The notes under the pieces were generated by a model. The model was given only the letters and a program-made list of their open reading frames with translations, did not search any database and was not told the DNA's origin. From Planctomycetota bacterium (lineage in GTDB: Bacteria > Planctomycetota > UBA1135 > GCA-002686595), in contig PKCK01000048.1 of NCBI GenBank assembly GCA_002862085.1, forward strand, positions 1 through 38,632: DNA of 38,632 nt. The letters are read 5' to 3'. This document shows, piece after piece, positions 1 through 6,954 of this stretch (the first letter of the stretch is position 1; every line of letters begins with the position of its first letter). The translations under genes were made by a program, and so were the position numbers.

Positions 1-38
1 ACGGAAACCGTTTCCACCCCGCTCGACACCCGTCCGAT

Positions 39-66
39 TTGCCATTTGCGAGTTCGTAGCTATCTT
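39..66 (+). promoter_or_regulatory. sigma-70-like promoter of the riboswitch RNA
   Basis: A -35 element TTGCCA (39-44, one mismatch to TTGACA) is followed after 16 bases by TATCTT (61-66, four of six to TATAAT). The start site would fall near 72-74, only a few bases before the first stem of the c-di-GMP aptamer at 80. That placement is what makes the weak -10 believable. Promoter activity is inferred. Confidence 0.55.
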
Positions 67-79
67 TCGGCGCTCCGAA

Positions 80-165
80 GGCGACACGACAAGGGCAACC
101 CAGGCGCGAGCCTGGTACGCAAAGCCACGGGCCCCTCGCGGGCAGCCGAGCTACCGAAAGTCACC
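80..165 (+). ncRNA. GEMM-I cyclic-di-GMP riboswitch aptamer
   Basis: The conserved GEMM-I core is readable directly: AAGGGCAACC at 91-100, a stem CCAGGC/GCCTGG (100-105 with 110-115) capped by a GCGA GNRA tetraloop, then TACGCAAAGCC at 116-126, a second stem GCCC/GGGC (131-134 with 140-143), and GCCGAGCTACCGA at 145-157. GGC 94-96 can pair with GCC 124-126. The closing stem P1 is GGCGAC 80-85 with GTCACC 160-165, one mismatch, at the same place as in the Vc2 aptamer. The GNRA loop is the one that docks on the second stem in this family. By alignment the ligand-reading base (G20 of Vc2) is G94, which favours c-di-GMP over the cGAMP-type variant that carries A there. I see no terminator or sequestered start codon directly behind it, so the expression platform is unknown. 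Confidence 0.87.
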
Positions 166-865
166 TCTCGATCAACGTCGAGTCCGTCGTCCGAGGAGCG
201 CCGCGGAACCCTCACGGGTTCTCGCCTCGGATGGAAGGACTGTTGGTCGGAGGGAACGTTTCGTTCCTCACCTGCCCTCCGGCCTGGGTCCGGCCACGGC
301 CGGGCCCGGGCTGGCCTTCTCCCGCCGAGGCGAGCTCGTGTCTTCCGCGAACCATCGGAAGACCCCCATGCAACGCTCCCTCGTCAACCAGGCTTCGAAG
401 CCCTGCGCGTGCCCCAGCACGCCCCGGCTCCGCGGTCCGCATGGGCCCCGATTCGATCACGGCGCGAGCACGGTCCGAGCGCTCCACTCCGGTGGCGCCG
501 CGTCCGGCCCGCTCCGTTCCCTCCCGAAGAGTCCTCCCCATGCGGCGGCTCCGGGAATCATGAAGGCGCCCGCGCTCTGTCACCGCCTCGGCGGAGACGT
601 GCTCGGGTCGGGCCGCGCGCCGTTGGGGAACGTCGCGCGACCCAGAAGGAGGACGGACGTTCGTGTCGCCATGGGGATGGTGTACACGGGGTCCACTGAC
701 AAGGAGCCGTGCGCTCCGGGCGGGATGGGGACCCCGCCCGGTATCCCGCACCTCGGTTCAGCGACTTCGGTTGCTTACGGGATCGCAAGGGGGTCGAACG
801 CCTAGCGTTCGATTGACGATTCAGGCGTCGCCTCTCGAGGCGTCGCGCCGAGCTTCCTTGGGGGG

Positions 866-895
866 GCCCGGGCTCAGGCCCGGGTCTCCTTCTTT
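866..895 (+). terminator. intrinsic terminator of the riboswitch RNA
   Basis: A perfect 7-bp stem CCCGGGC/GCCCGGG (867-873 with 878-884, loop TCAG) is followed by a T-rich tail TCTCCTTCTTTT (885-896). The T tract lies on the + strand side only, so it serves the RNA at 73-865 and not the sigma factor gene arriving from the other side. Confidence 0.85.
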
Positions 896-917
896 TGTGC
901 CGGGCTTCGCGTGCGCT

Positions 918-1904
918 CTAGAGCGCCGTCTCGACACCGACGCGGAAGCGGTCCTGCATACGCTCGATCAAGCGCGTGTGGATCTTGCAGACCCGGGACT
1001 CCGAGAGTCCCGTGAGCTCGCCGATCTCACGCATCGGGAGCTCCTCCCAGTACTTGAGGTAGACGATGCGGCGCTCTTGATCGGTCATCCGCTGCCCCAC
1101 GAGCTTGAGCATCTCATCGCGCGAGAGGCTCTCGCCGGGGACCTCGGCGTCCCGGTCGGGGACCACGTCGAGCGCGCTCACGGACGAGCCGTCCTCGCCC
1201 ACGACCTCGGTCGAGGTCGCGCTCCCCGAGGTTCCGGGCAGTCCTGTCCCGAAGGTCTGCTGGTAGACGTCCATGGCGAGCCCCATGGAGCTCGCGATCT
1301 CACCGTCGCTCGGCTCCCGCCCCAGTTCGGTGCGCAGGCGCTCGAGCGTCCGCTTCTGCTGCTCGATCTTGTGGCGCCAGGGGCGAGGGAGCCAGTCCTG
1401 CGAGCGGAGCTCGTCGAGGAGCGCGCCCTTCACACGGAGCTCGCAGTAGGACTCGAAGCGCACGCCGCGCTCGGGGTCGAACCCGTGGATCGCGCTGATG
1501 AGGCCCACGTTGGCCGCCGTGGAGAGGTCACCTCGGTCCACGGTGCGCGGGAGGCGCGTCGCGAAGCGTCGGATGATCTGGCCCACGAGCGGCTGGTACG
1601 CCACCACGAGGTCGTTGCGCGCGTCGTCGCAAGGGTCCTCGCGGAAGCGCGCCCACAGCGCACTGTTCGACCCGGCGCCGCGCTTGGCGGCGTCGTGATC
1701 GGTGCTCGGCTGCTCGGGCCCCCCCCCCGGGGGGCCGGCGCCGTTGTTGACGGAGTCGGGCTCCAAGATCTGTCGGTGCGGTGCCTGCGGCAGGGTCCGA
1801 AGCGCGCCGCCACGATCGGCCGGCTCCCCGCCGGACTCACGCGCGCCGCGCTGTGCGGTCGAACCCCGCAGCGTGGTGCGTGCCGGTGCGGGCCCTCCGC
1901 CCAC
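918..1904 (-). CDS. FliA/WhiG-type (sigma-28 group) RNA polymerase sigma factor
   Basis: Alternative sigma factor of the sigma-70 family, group 3. Residues from about 82 carry region 1.2/2 (LWARFREDP, then LVVAYQPLVGQIIRRFA and GDLSTAANVGLISAIHGFDP, the core-binding and -10-reading part, with FESYCELRVKGALLDELR). Region 3 (GREPSDGEIASSMG) follows, and region 4 (MTDQERRIVYLKYWEELPMREIGELTGLSESRVCKI, read in pieces) with its helix-turn-helix closes the protein. This layout is FliA/WhiG. Partner flagellar genes are not in the window, so the regulon is unknown. The start is uncertain: the GTG at 1904 has AGAGAGG ten bases upstream, and the first 80 residues are low complexity. A TTG inside that stretch is an alternative, and no ATG/GTG/TTG lies between it and the sigma domain. 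A run of 10 G lies in this N-terminal part. It converges on the c-di-GMP riboswitch RNA. Confidence 0.88.
   Translation of the reverse strand: MGGGPAPARTTLRGSTAQRGARESGGEPADRGGALRTLPQAPHRQILEPDSVNNGAGPPGGGPEQPSTDHDAAKRGAGSNSALWARFREDPCDDARNDLVVAYQPLVGQIIRRFATRLPRTVDRGDLSTAANVGLISAIHGFDPERGVRFESYCELRVKGALLDELRSQDWLPRPWRHKIEQQKRTLERLRTELGREPSDGEIASSMGLAMDVYQQTFGTGLPGTSGSATSTEVVGEDGSSVSALDVVPDRDAEVPGESLSRDEMLKLVGQRMTDQERRIVYLKYWEELPMREIGELTGLSESRVCKIHTRLIERMQDRFRVGVETAL
1719..1734 (-). repeat. 10-G homopolymer inside the 5' part of the sigma factor gene
   Basis: On the coding strand six C are followed by ten G (1728-1719), coding Pro-Pro-Gly-Gly-Gly-Pro just before the conserved sigma domain. 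A change of one base would shift the whole sigma domain out of frame, because no standard start codon lies between the tract and the domain. Whether it varies is unknown. Confidence 0.6.
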
Positions 1905-2082
1905 CTCGGCACGACCTCTCTGTACCGATCCGCGCGACCGACGATCAACCGTTCCTCGTCATGGAGCGCGAATCCGCGCGCGCCGACGCGCTCTGGTCGA
2001 AACACGAACCGGCGACAATCGCGATCTGAACGCCGTGTACGGGGGTTTTGGCGGTTCGGAGGCTCCGGGCACCGGCCCGCGA

Positions 2083-2110
2083 ATTTTAAACCAGAAAACT
2101 GCCTCCAAAA
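2083..2110 (-). promoter_or_regulatory. possible promoter of the sigma factor gene
   Basis: In the 273-base gap between ybeY and the sigma gene, the minus strand reads TTTTGG (2110-2105), 16 bases, then TAAAAT (2088-2083, five of six to TATAAT). This is a locally AT-rich island in a 70% GC background. The leader to the GTG at 1904 would be about 170 nt. The rest of the gap shows nothing I recognise. Confidence 0.4.
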
Positions 2111-2177
2111 CGCCCTCGTGAACGCCGGGACGCCCGCGGAGAGAGGTTCGTGGGCCCCCGCTCGACGCGACTCGGAC

Positions 2178-2675
2178 CTAGGAGTGCGCCTCGTGGGCTC
2201 CCTCGTCGGGAGCGAAACCGAGCCGCTCCATGACTCGCCCCTCGGCGGCGCGCATCGAGGAACGGGCCGACTCGTCGTGGTCGTCGAGCCCGCAGAGGTG
2301 CAGGGCGCCGTGGACCACGTAGAGCAGGAGCTCTCGCTCCAGCTGCACACCTCGCAGCGTCGCCTCGGTCCTGGCCCGCTCCAGACTCACGTAGAGCTCG
2401 CCGTCGGGTCCCGCCGCCTCGACGAGGTCGGTGTCCCGCAGGTCGAAGGTGATCACGTCGGTCTCGGTCGGGTCGGCCAGGTACGTCCCGTGCATCTCGG
2501 CGAGCTCCGCGGCGGAGACGAACACCACGTCCAGCTGGAGAGCGTCCACGCCCCGATCCTTCGCCGCCGCCGCGACGGCTTCGGCGACGCGCGCGTCGGA
2601 GAGGGGCGGCTCACCGCCGTTCCCCAGCGCAGCCTCCGACCAGGAAACGACGCCCCCCGCCTCCTCGTCGGTCAC
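2178..2675 (-). CDS. ybeY: YbeY, endoribonuclease for 16S rRNA maturation
   Basis: Zinc-dependent single-strand endoribonuclease needed for 3' processing of 16S rRNA and ribosome quality control in the cytoplasm. The metal-site signature HGALHLCGLDDH is present with three His at about residues 122, 126 and 133. Before it stand ADPTETDVITFD and the ELYVSLERA strand typical of the family. Its length of 165 residues is normal. It is the last gene of the purA-uppS-cdsA-phoH-ybeY operon and starts with ATGA inside the stop of phoH, a pairing with phoH that is conserved in many bacteria. Confidence 0.95.
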   Translation of the reverse strand: MTDEEAGGVVSWSEAALGNGGEPPLSDARVAEAVAAAAKDRGVDALQLDVVFVSAAELAEMHGTYLADPTETDVITFDLRDTDLVEAAGPDGELYVSLERARTEATLRGVQLERELLLYVVHGALHLCGLDDHDESARSSMRAAEGRVMERLGFAPDEGAHEAHS

Positions 2676-3778
2676 GACGTGCGGTCCGACTCGCGGGCCG
2701 CGGGAGCGGACTCACCGGACTCGCCCTTCTCGTAGGCCCGGACGATCTTGGAGACGAGCTGGTGACGGACCACGTCGGACGAGTCGAACTCGATCGCGCC
2801 GACGCCATCGAACCCGCGCAGCCGGCGCACCGCGTCCATCAGGCCGCTGCGCTGGCCGCGCCCCAAATCGTTCTGGCTGGGATCCCCGGTCACCACCATG
2901 CAGGACCCCTCCCCCAGGCGGGTGAGGAACATCTTCATCTGGCTGGTGGTCGTGTTCTGGCCCTCGTCCAGGATGACGAACGCGTTGGAGAGCGTCCGGC
3001 CGCGCATGTACGCCAGCGGCGCGATCTCGATCACGCCGGCCTCCTCGAGACGCGCGAGGTCCTCGGGTTCGATCATGTCGCGGAGCGCGTCGTAGATCGG
3101 CCGGAGGTAGGGGTTGAGCTTCTGCTGCAGGTCGCCGGGCAGGAAGCCGAGGTGCTCGCCGGCCTCGACCACGGGGCGGGTCACGATGATGCGCCTCACC
3201 CGGCCTTTGCGGAGCCGCTGGACCGCGGCGGCCACCGCGAGATACGTCTTGCCCGTGCCCGCCGCACCGAGGCCGAAGACGAGATCATGGCGTTCGATGG
3301 CCTCGGCGTAGCGCCGCTGGTTCTCGCTGCGTGGCTCCACGGCTCGGGGTCGGAACCGGACGACCGCGGGTCGGTCTCCGCGCCACTGAGGAGCGCTGCT
3401 CGTGGACCCTCGGCCGCCGGCGCTGCTCGCCTCGCCGGCGCTCGGACCGACCTTGCGCGCGGTCGTCGGCGTGTCGGGCGCCTTGTCGAGCAGGATCGCC
3501 TCGATCTCTCGCACGCCGAGATCACGGCCCTTGCGAGCTTTCCCGAGCAGGTGCTCGATCCGGCGCGAGGCCTCCTGGACGCCGTCGTCGGGCCCCTTGA
3601 GCCGCAGGTTGCCCGCGCGCGCGAAGATCTCGATGTCGAGGTCCTGGCGCAGGAGCTTCGCGTAGCGGTCGTAGGGGCCGAGCACGAGAATCGCCTCCTC
3701 GTGGGAGCGGAGCGGGATCGTGTGTTCGCCTTGCAACGGTCGGAGAGTCGGTCGGGTCGTTTGACGGCGGGGGATCAT
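2672..3778 (-). CDS. phoH: PhoH-like ATPase
   Basis: Cytoplasmic P-loop ATPase of the PhoH/YbeZ family, usually partnered with YbeY in RNA metabolism. An N-terminal RNA-binding-like part (about residues 20-85, LRSHEEAILVLG to RIEHLLG) is followed by a low-complexity linker. The ATPase core has Walker A GAAGTGKT near 171-178, the RPVVEAGEHLGFLPGDL family motif near 201, and Walker B FVILDEGQN near 267-275. The start is the ATG at 3778 that overlaps the cdsA stop by four bases. The frame stays open far upstream, but that stretch is antisense-quality noise inside cdsA. The protein has 368 residues. Confidence 0.94.
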   Translation of the reverse strand: MIPRRQTTRPTLRPLQGEHTIPLRSHEEAILVLGPYDRYAKLLRQDLDIEIFARAGNLRLKGPDDGVQEASRRIEHLLGKARKGRDLGVREIEAILLDKAPDTPTTARKVGPSAGEASSAGGRGSTSSAPQWRGDRPAVVRFRPRAVEPRSENQRRYAEAIERHDLVFGLGAAGTGKTYLAVAAAVQRLRKGRVRRIIVTRPVVEAGEHLGFLPGDLQQKLNPYLRPIYDALRDMIEPEDLARLEEAGVIEIAPLAYMRGRTLSNAFVILDEGQNTTTSQMKMFLTRLGEGSCMVVTGDPSQNDLGRGQRSGLMDAVRRLRGFDGVGAIEFDSSDVVRHQLVSKIVRAYEKGESGESAPAARESDRTS

Positions 3779-4653
3779 GCTCCCCAGCGATAGAGGAGCG
3801 GGCCGACGAACGCGGCGAGCGGCGCCGCGAAGAGGAAGCTGTCGACGAGGTCGAGCATGCCACCGGACGGGCCGAAGGTGGTGCCCGAATCCTTGACGCC
3901 GGCACGCCGCTTCAGGGAGCTCTCGTAGAGGTCTCCCGCCTGGGCGGTCATATTGACGCCTGCGCCGAAGAGCACACCGGAGAACCACCCGAGACGCGGC
4001 TCTCCGAGGAGGCCGAGATGCGTGAGCAGCACGGCCACGAGGACCCCGGCGATGAGCGACGCGAGGCAGCCCTCCGTCGTCTTGCCCGGGGAGAGCCGGG
4101 GAAACGGATGCGTCCGCCCGAGCAGGTTCCCGAAGTAGTAGCCCGCGATGTCTCCGACCTTCGCGAGTCCGACGAACGACGCCAGCGCCGCCGTACCACC
4201 GCCGATCCGCAGGGGATAGAGGAAGAGGAGCGGGAGTGCCACGACGGGCAGGATGACGAGCGCTGGCAGCGCGGCGGAGGGCCGCTCGCCTCCCTGACCG
4301 GGCGCCGAGGCGACGAGCGCCGCGACCGCGAGTCCCGCCGCCGCGGCGACGAGGAGCCCGACCGCGTCGACGCCGCGATTCATCATCAGCCCGGCGGTCA
4401 CGAGGCTGCCCGCCATCGCGGCCGGCGCGCAGGCTGCGGTCGGGAAGAGCGCCATTCGCCGAACCTCGAAGACCCCCCAACCGGTGATCACGAGACCGAG
4501 GCCGAGGGTCAGCTCATCCCCGAACGGGAACGACGACGCGTAGAGGACCATCGCCACCGCCGCGGCGAGACTCCCGCCGACCTTGGTCCGGCGCAGGATC
4601 TTGGAGGCGCGGCTCGGCTGGTCCGGCGCGGGCTCTCCCCCGGAGCCGCTCAC
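3775..4653 (-). CDS. cdsA: phosphatidate cytidylyltransferase (CDP-diglyceride synthase)
   Basis: Integral membrane enzyme making CDP-diacylglycerol from CTP and phosphatidic acid, the precursor of all phospholipids. The 292 residues form about seven to eight hydrophobic segments. The family signature sits near the C-terminus at about 245-271: SSLKR-x4-KD-x-G-x2-FG. Two signature positions deviate: the His before GG is Ser (about 263) and the Arg of DR-x-D is Leu (about 269). The remaining Asp and Lys residues are kept. Position between uppS and phoH, with ATGA overlaps on both sides, matches the classic uppS-cdsA pairing. I judge it functional CdsA with a divergent signature. Confidence 0.9.
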   Translation of the reverse strand: MSGSGGEPAPDQPSRASKILRRTKVGGSLAAAVAMVLYASSFPFGDELTLGLGLVITGWGVFEVRRMALFPTAACAPAAMAGSLVTAGLMMNRGVDAVGLLVAAAAGLAVAALVASAPGQGGERPSAALPALVILPVVALPLLFLYPLRIGGGTAALASFVGLAKVGDIAGYYFGNLLGRTHPFPRLSPGKTTEGCLASLIAGVLVAVLLTHLGLLGEPRLGWFSGVLFGAGVNMTAQAGDLYESSLKRRAGVKDSGTTFGPSGGMLDLVDSFLFAAPLAAFVGPLLYRWGA

Positions 4654-5459
4654 GTGCCCGTGGCCTCGGTGGTGAGCCGCTGCTGCCCCACCGCGGCTCC
4701 GTCACCCCGGAGCAGGCCGCCGAACTTTCGTTTGCGGCCGGCGAAGGCCTTGATCGCCCCGAGGAGCTGCGGACGACGGAACTCGGGCCAGCACTCCTCC
4801 GTGACGTAGAGCTCCGCGTAGCTCGCCTGCCAGAGCAGGAAGTTCGAGAGACGCATCTCTCCCGCCGTCCGTATCAGGAGATCCGGATCGGGGGTCTCGG
4901 AGTCGTAGAGGTATCCGCGCAGGGTCTCGTCGTCGATGTCCTCCGCGCCCACTCGGCCCGCGGCCACGTCCCTGGCGAGCGCCCGAGCCGCGTCGGCCAT
5001 CTCGGTGCGCCCGCCGTAGCTGAGGGCGAGGCGCAGAACCATGCCGTCGTTGCCGGCCGTCAACGCGATCGTCTCCTCGAGAGTCGTCCGCGCGAAACGA
5101 GGGAGATCCTCCAGCCGTCCGATCGCTTTCAGACGGATCCGGTTCTCCATCAGCGTCTCCCGTTCCCGCCTGAGGTAGAGACGCAGAAGCCTCATCAGGG
5201 TCGAGACCTCGAAGTCGGGACGCTTCCAGTTCTCGCGGCTGAAGGCGTAGAGGGTCAGACTGCGCACGCCGAGCTCGGCGGCGGCCGTCGTCACGTCGCG
5301 CACGCTGTTCGTGCCCTCCTTGTGGCCGCGAACGCGGAGCCAGCCGCGGGACTCCGCCCAGCGACCGTTGCCGTCCATGATGATGGCGATGTGGTCGGGG
5401 AAGGGCCCTGAGAGCGACTCTAGGAAGGCCCTCGCCTCGGCCTGGCTCGCCGCGCTCAT
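4650..5459 (-). CDS. uppS: isoprenyl transferase (undecaprenyl diphosphate synthase)
   Basis: Cis-prenyltransferase that builds the C55 lipid carrier for cell-wall and surface polysaccharides. All family blocks are readable: HIAIIMDGNGRWA with catalytic Asp near residue 29, GHKEG, YAFSRENWKRP near 75, LALSYGGR near 150, and DLLIRTAGEMRLSNFLLWQ near 200. Its length of 269 residues is slightly above the usual 250 because of a short C-terminal tail after GRKRKFGGL. It starts with an ATGA overlap on purA. Confidence 0.96.
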   Translation of the reverse strand: MSAASQAEARAFLESLSGPFPDHIAIIMDGNGRWAESRGWLRVRGHKEGTNSVRDVTTAAAELGVRSLTLYAFSRENWKRPDFEVSTLMRLLRLYLRRERETLMENRIRLKAIGRLEDLPRFARTTLEETIALTAGNDGMVLRLALSYGGRTEMADAARALARDVAAGRVGAEDIDDETLRGYLYDSETPDPDLLIRTAGEMRLSNFLLWQASYAELYVTEECWPEFRRPQLLGAIKAFAGRKRKFGGLLRGDGAAVGQQRLTTEATGT

Positions 5460-6799
5460 CGCGCAGCGCCCACCGGCGCGTCGCCGGCGGCCTCCTCGAT
5501 CCAGCCGTCCTCGAAGATCGAACTGCGCTGAATGACCGCGTCACGCTCTGCGCTCACCGAGAGCATGCAGATCGGGACGCCGACGATCTCCTCGACGCGC
5601 TCGACGTAGGCGCGGGCCGTGTCGGGCAGCTCCTCCAGGGACCGCGCGCCGGAGATGTCCTCGGTCCAGCCCGACAGCGTCTCCACCTCGGTCTCGACCT
5701 CGTCGATCGTGGAGAGGTGGGCCGGGTAGTCCTCGAAGCGCTCGCCGTTCACGCGGTAACCGGTCACGACGTCGATGTCCCCGAGCCCGGAGAGGACGTC
5801 GAGCTTGGTCATGATCCAGCTGGCGGCCCCCGCCAGCTCGAGTCCGTAGCGCACCTGAACGGCGTCGAAGTTCCCCGCGCGCCGCGGCCGGCCCGTGGTC
5901 GTGCCGTACTCGTGGCCAGCATCGCGCAAGCGCTTGGCCGCCTCGCCGTCGAGCTCGCTGGGGAAGGGTCCCTCCCCCACGCGCGTGCAGTACGCCTTCG
6001 CGATCCCCACGGCGTGACCGATCATCCGCGGCGGGACGCCGGCGCCGGAGGGGATGCCGCCCGGACCGGTGTTGGACGACGTCACGTAGGGGTAGGTGCC
6101 ATGATCGATGTCGAGCATGATCCCCTGCGCGCCCTCGAAGAGGATCCGTTTGTCCGCGCGCTCCGCGGCGCGCAGCTCGGCCCCGGTGTCACCGACGAAG
6201 GGCCGAAGCCGCTCGCCGAGGGCGGCGTAGCGCTCGACGAGCTCGTCGGTGGGGAGCGGCGGCTCCTCGTGGACCCGCGCGATCAGCGCGTTCTTCTCGG
6301 CGAGGTTCGCGCGAAGGCGACCTCCACATCGCTCGGGGTCGAGGAGATCGGCGATCCTCAGGCCGGTGCGGGCGGCCTTGTCACCGTAGGCGGGACCGAT
6401 GCCCCGTCCAGTCGTGCCGATCCGACCCGAACCCTTCCAACGCTCGTTGAGGCCGTCGATGCGCTTGTGCTGCTCGAAGATGACGTGGGCGTTCGCCGCG
6501 ATCCGCAGGCGCGCGGGGTTCACGTCGACGCCGCGCTCCCGCAGGCCATCGATCTCGCCCAGCAGGGTCACCGGGTCGATCGCCACGCCGGCGCCGATCA
6601 CGTTGACCTTGCCCGGATGCAGGATCCCGGAGGGGATCAGGTGCAGGACCCACTTCTCGCCGTCGACGACGACCGTGTGACCCGCGTTGGCCCCTCCCTG
6701 GTAGCGGACCACCACATCGACGCGGTCGCTGAGGAGGTCGATGATCTTCCCCTTTCCCTCGTCGCCCCATTGGGCACCGAAGACGCTGAGTGAAGGCAT
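5456..6799 (-). CDS. purA: adenylosuccinate synthetase
   Basis: GTP-dependent enzyme joining IMP and aspartate, the first committed step to AMP. The N-terminal GAQWGDEGKGKI (about 8-19) and GGANAGHTVVV are diagnostic. The FEGAQGIMLDIDHGTYPYVTSSN block and the TTGRPRRAGNFDAV base-recognition region follow. Its 447 residues match the family, with a short extra C-terminal tail. It is the first gene of the five-gene overlapping operon. There is no Shine-Dalgarno before the ATG (CAAGACCCC); a perfect small hairpin CGTACG-CGG-CGTACG (6811-6825) lies 12 bases upstream of the start. Confidence 0.97.
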   Translation of the reverse strand: MPSLSVFGAQWGDEGKGKIIDLLSDRVDVVVRYQGGANAGHTVVVDGEKWVLHLIPSGILHPGKVNVIGAGVAIDPVTLLGEIDGLRERGVDVNPARLRIAANAHVIFEQHKRIDGLNERWKGSGRIGTTGRGIGPAYGDKAARTGLRIADLLDPERCGGRLRANLAEKNALIARVHEEPPLPTDELVERYAALGERLRPFVGDTGAELRAAERADKRILFEGAQGIMLDIDHGTYPYVTSSNTGPGGIPSGAGVPPRMIGHAVGIAKAYCTRVGEGPFPSELDGEAAKRLRDAGHEYGTTTGRPRRAGNFDAVQVRYGLELAGAASWIMTKLDVLSGLGDIDVVTGYRVNGERFEDYPAHLSTIDEVETEVETLSGWTEDISGARSLEELPDTARAYVERVEEIVGVPICMLSVSAERDAVIQRSSIFEDGWIEEAAGDAPVGAAR

Positions 6800-6900
6800 G
6801 GGGTCTTGGTCGTACGCGGCGTACGCGCTCGGTGGGCTGAATCCTGGAGGAAGGGGCTCGCGGCTCGTCGGCTCCGTACGAGACCGACCCGGGAACCTTT

Positions 6901-6925
6901 GCGGCGCCGATCATAGCGGCGCCGC
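6901..6925 (-). promoter_or_regulatory. hairpin with -10-like element between hyuB and purA
   Basis: In the 155-base gap, GCGGCGCC (6901-6908) pairs with GGCGCCGC (6918-6925) around a 9-nt loop. No T tract follows on either strand, so it is at best a weak terminator for the hydantoinase gene. The loop region on the minus strand contains TATGAT (6915-6910), five of six to a -10 box, with no good -35; it could drive the purA operon. Confidence 0.3.
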
Positions 6926-6954
6926 ACTCCGCGCTCGACGGCAGAGCCCGTTCC

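Larger units (their letters stand above)
73..895 (+). ncRNA. riboswitch-headed structured RNA, about 0.8 kb, no credible ORF
   Basis: Between the aptamer and the terminator no frame gives a protein-like translation, although some stay open because of GC content. The strand carries a chain of strong hairpins: 167-182; 191-230 (CCGAGG/CCTCGG enclosing GAACCC/GGGTTC); 245-284 (10-bp outer stem); 286-307 (8 bp); 340-363 (8 bp, 8-nt loop); 407-422 (GCGTGC/GCACGC); 484-495 (loop UCCG); 583-594 (loop CUCG); 605-643 (4+6+4 bp); 669-680; 716-741 (9 bp); 743-783 enclosing 760-775 with a C(UUCG)G loop; 794-812 (8 bp, 3-nt loop); 824-849 (loop CUCG). Promoter and terminator bracket the unit exactly. I did not recognise RNase P RNA, tmRNA, SRP RNA, OLE, or a group I/II intron core. 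The unit ends 23 bases from the stop of the convergent sigma factor gene. Function is unknown; a c-di-GMP-controlled regulatory or sequestering RNA is a guess. Confidence 0.55.

Noticed and set aside
705..760. Resemblance to group II intron domain V (GAGCCGT ... CGGTTC)
   Set aside because: The spacing is about 56 nt rather than 34, the stem pairs better as the 716-741 hairpin, and no other intron domain or reverse transcriptase is present.
338..805. 155-residue open frame on + strand inside the structured RNA region
   Set aside because: It begins with GTG within a hairpin, has no ribosome binding site, no protein-like composition or recognisable domain, and crosses at least ten strong hairpins. 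High GC content alone keeps such frames open.
1..900. RNase P RNA, tmRNA or SRP RNA as identity of the structured region
   Set aside because: The diagnostic conserved blocks of these RNAs (e.g. GAGGAAAGTCC of RNase P, the tRNA-like end of tmRNA, the SRP GGAA/GGAG loop region) are not found on either strand.
663..2735. 690-residue open frame on + strand
   Set aside because: Antisense shadow of the sigma factor and ybeY genes, which carry clear family motifs on the other strand; it also runs through the terminator at 866-895.
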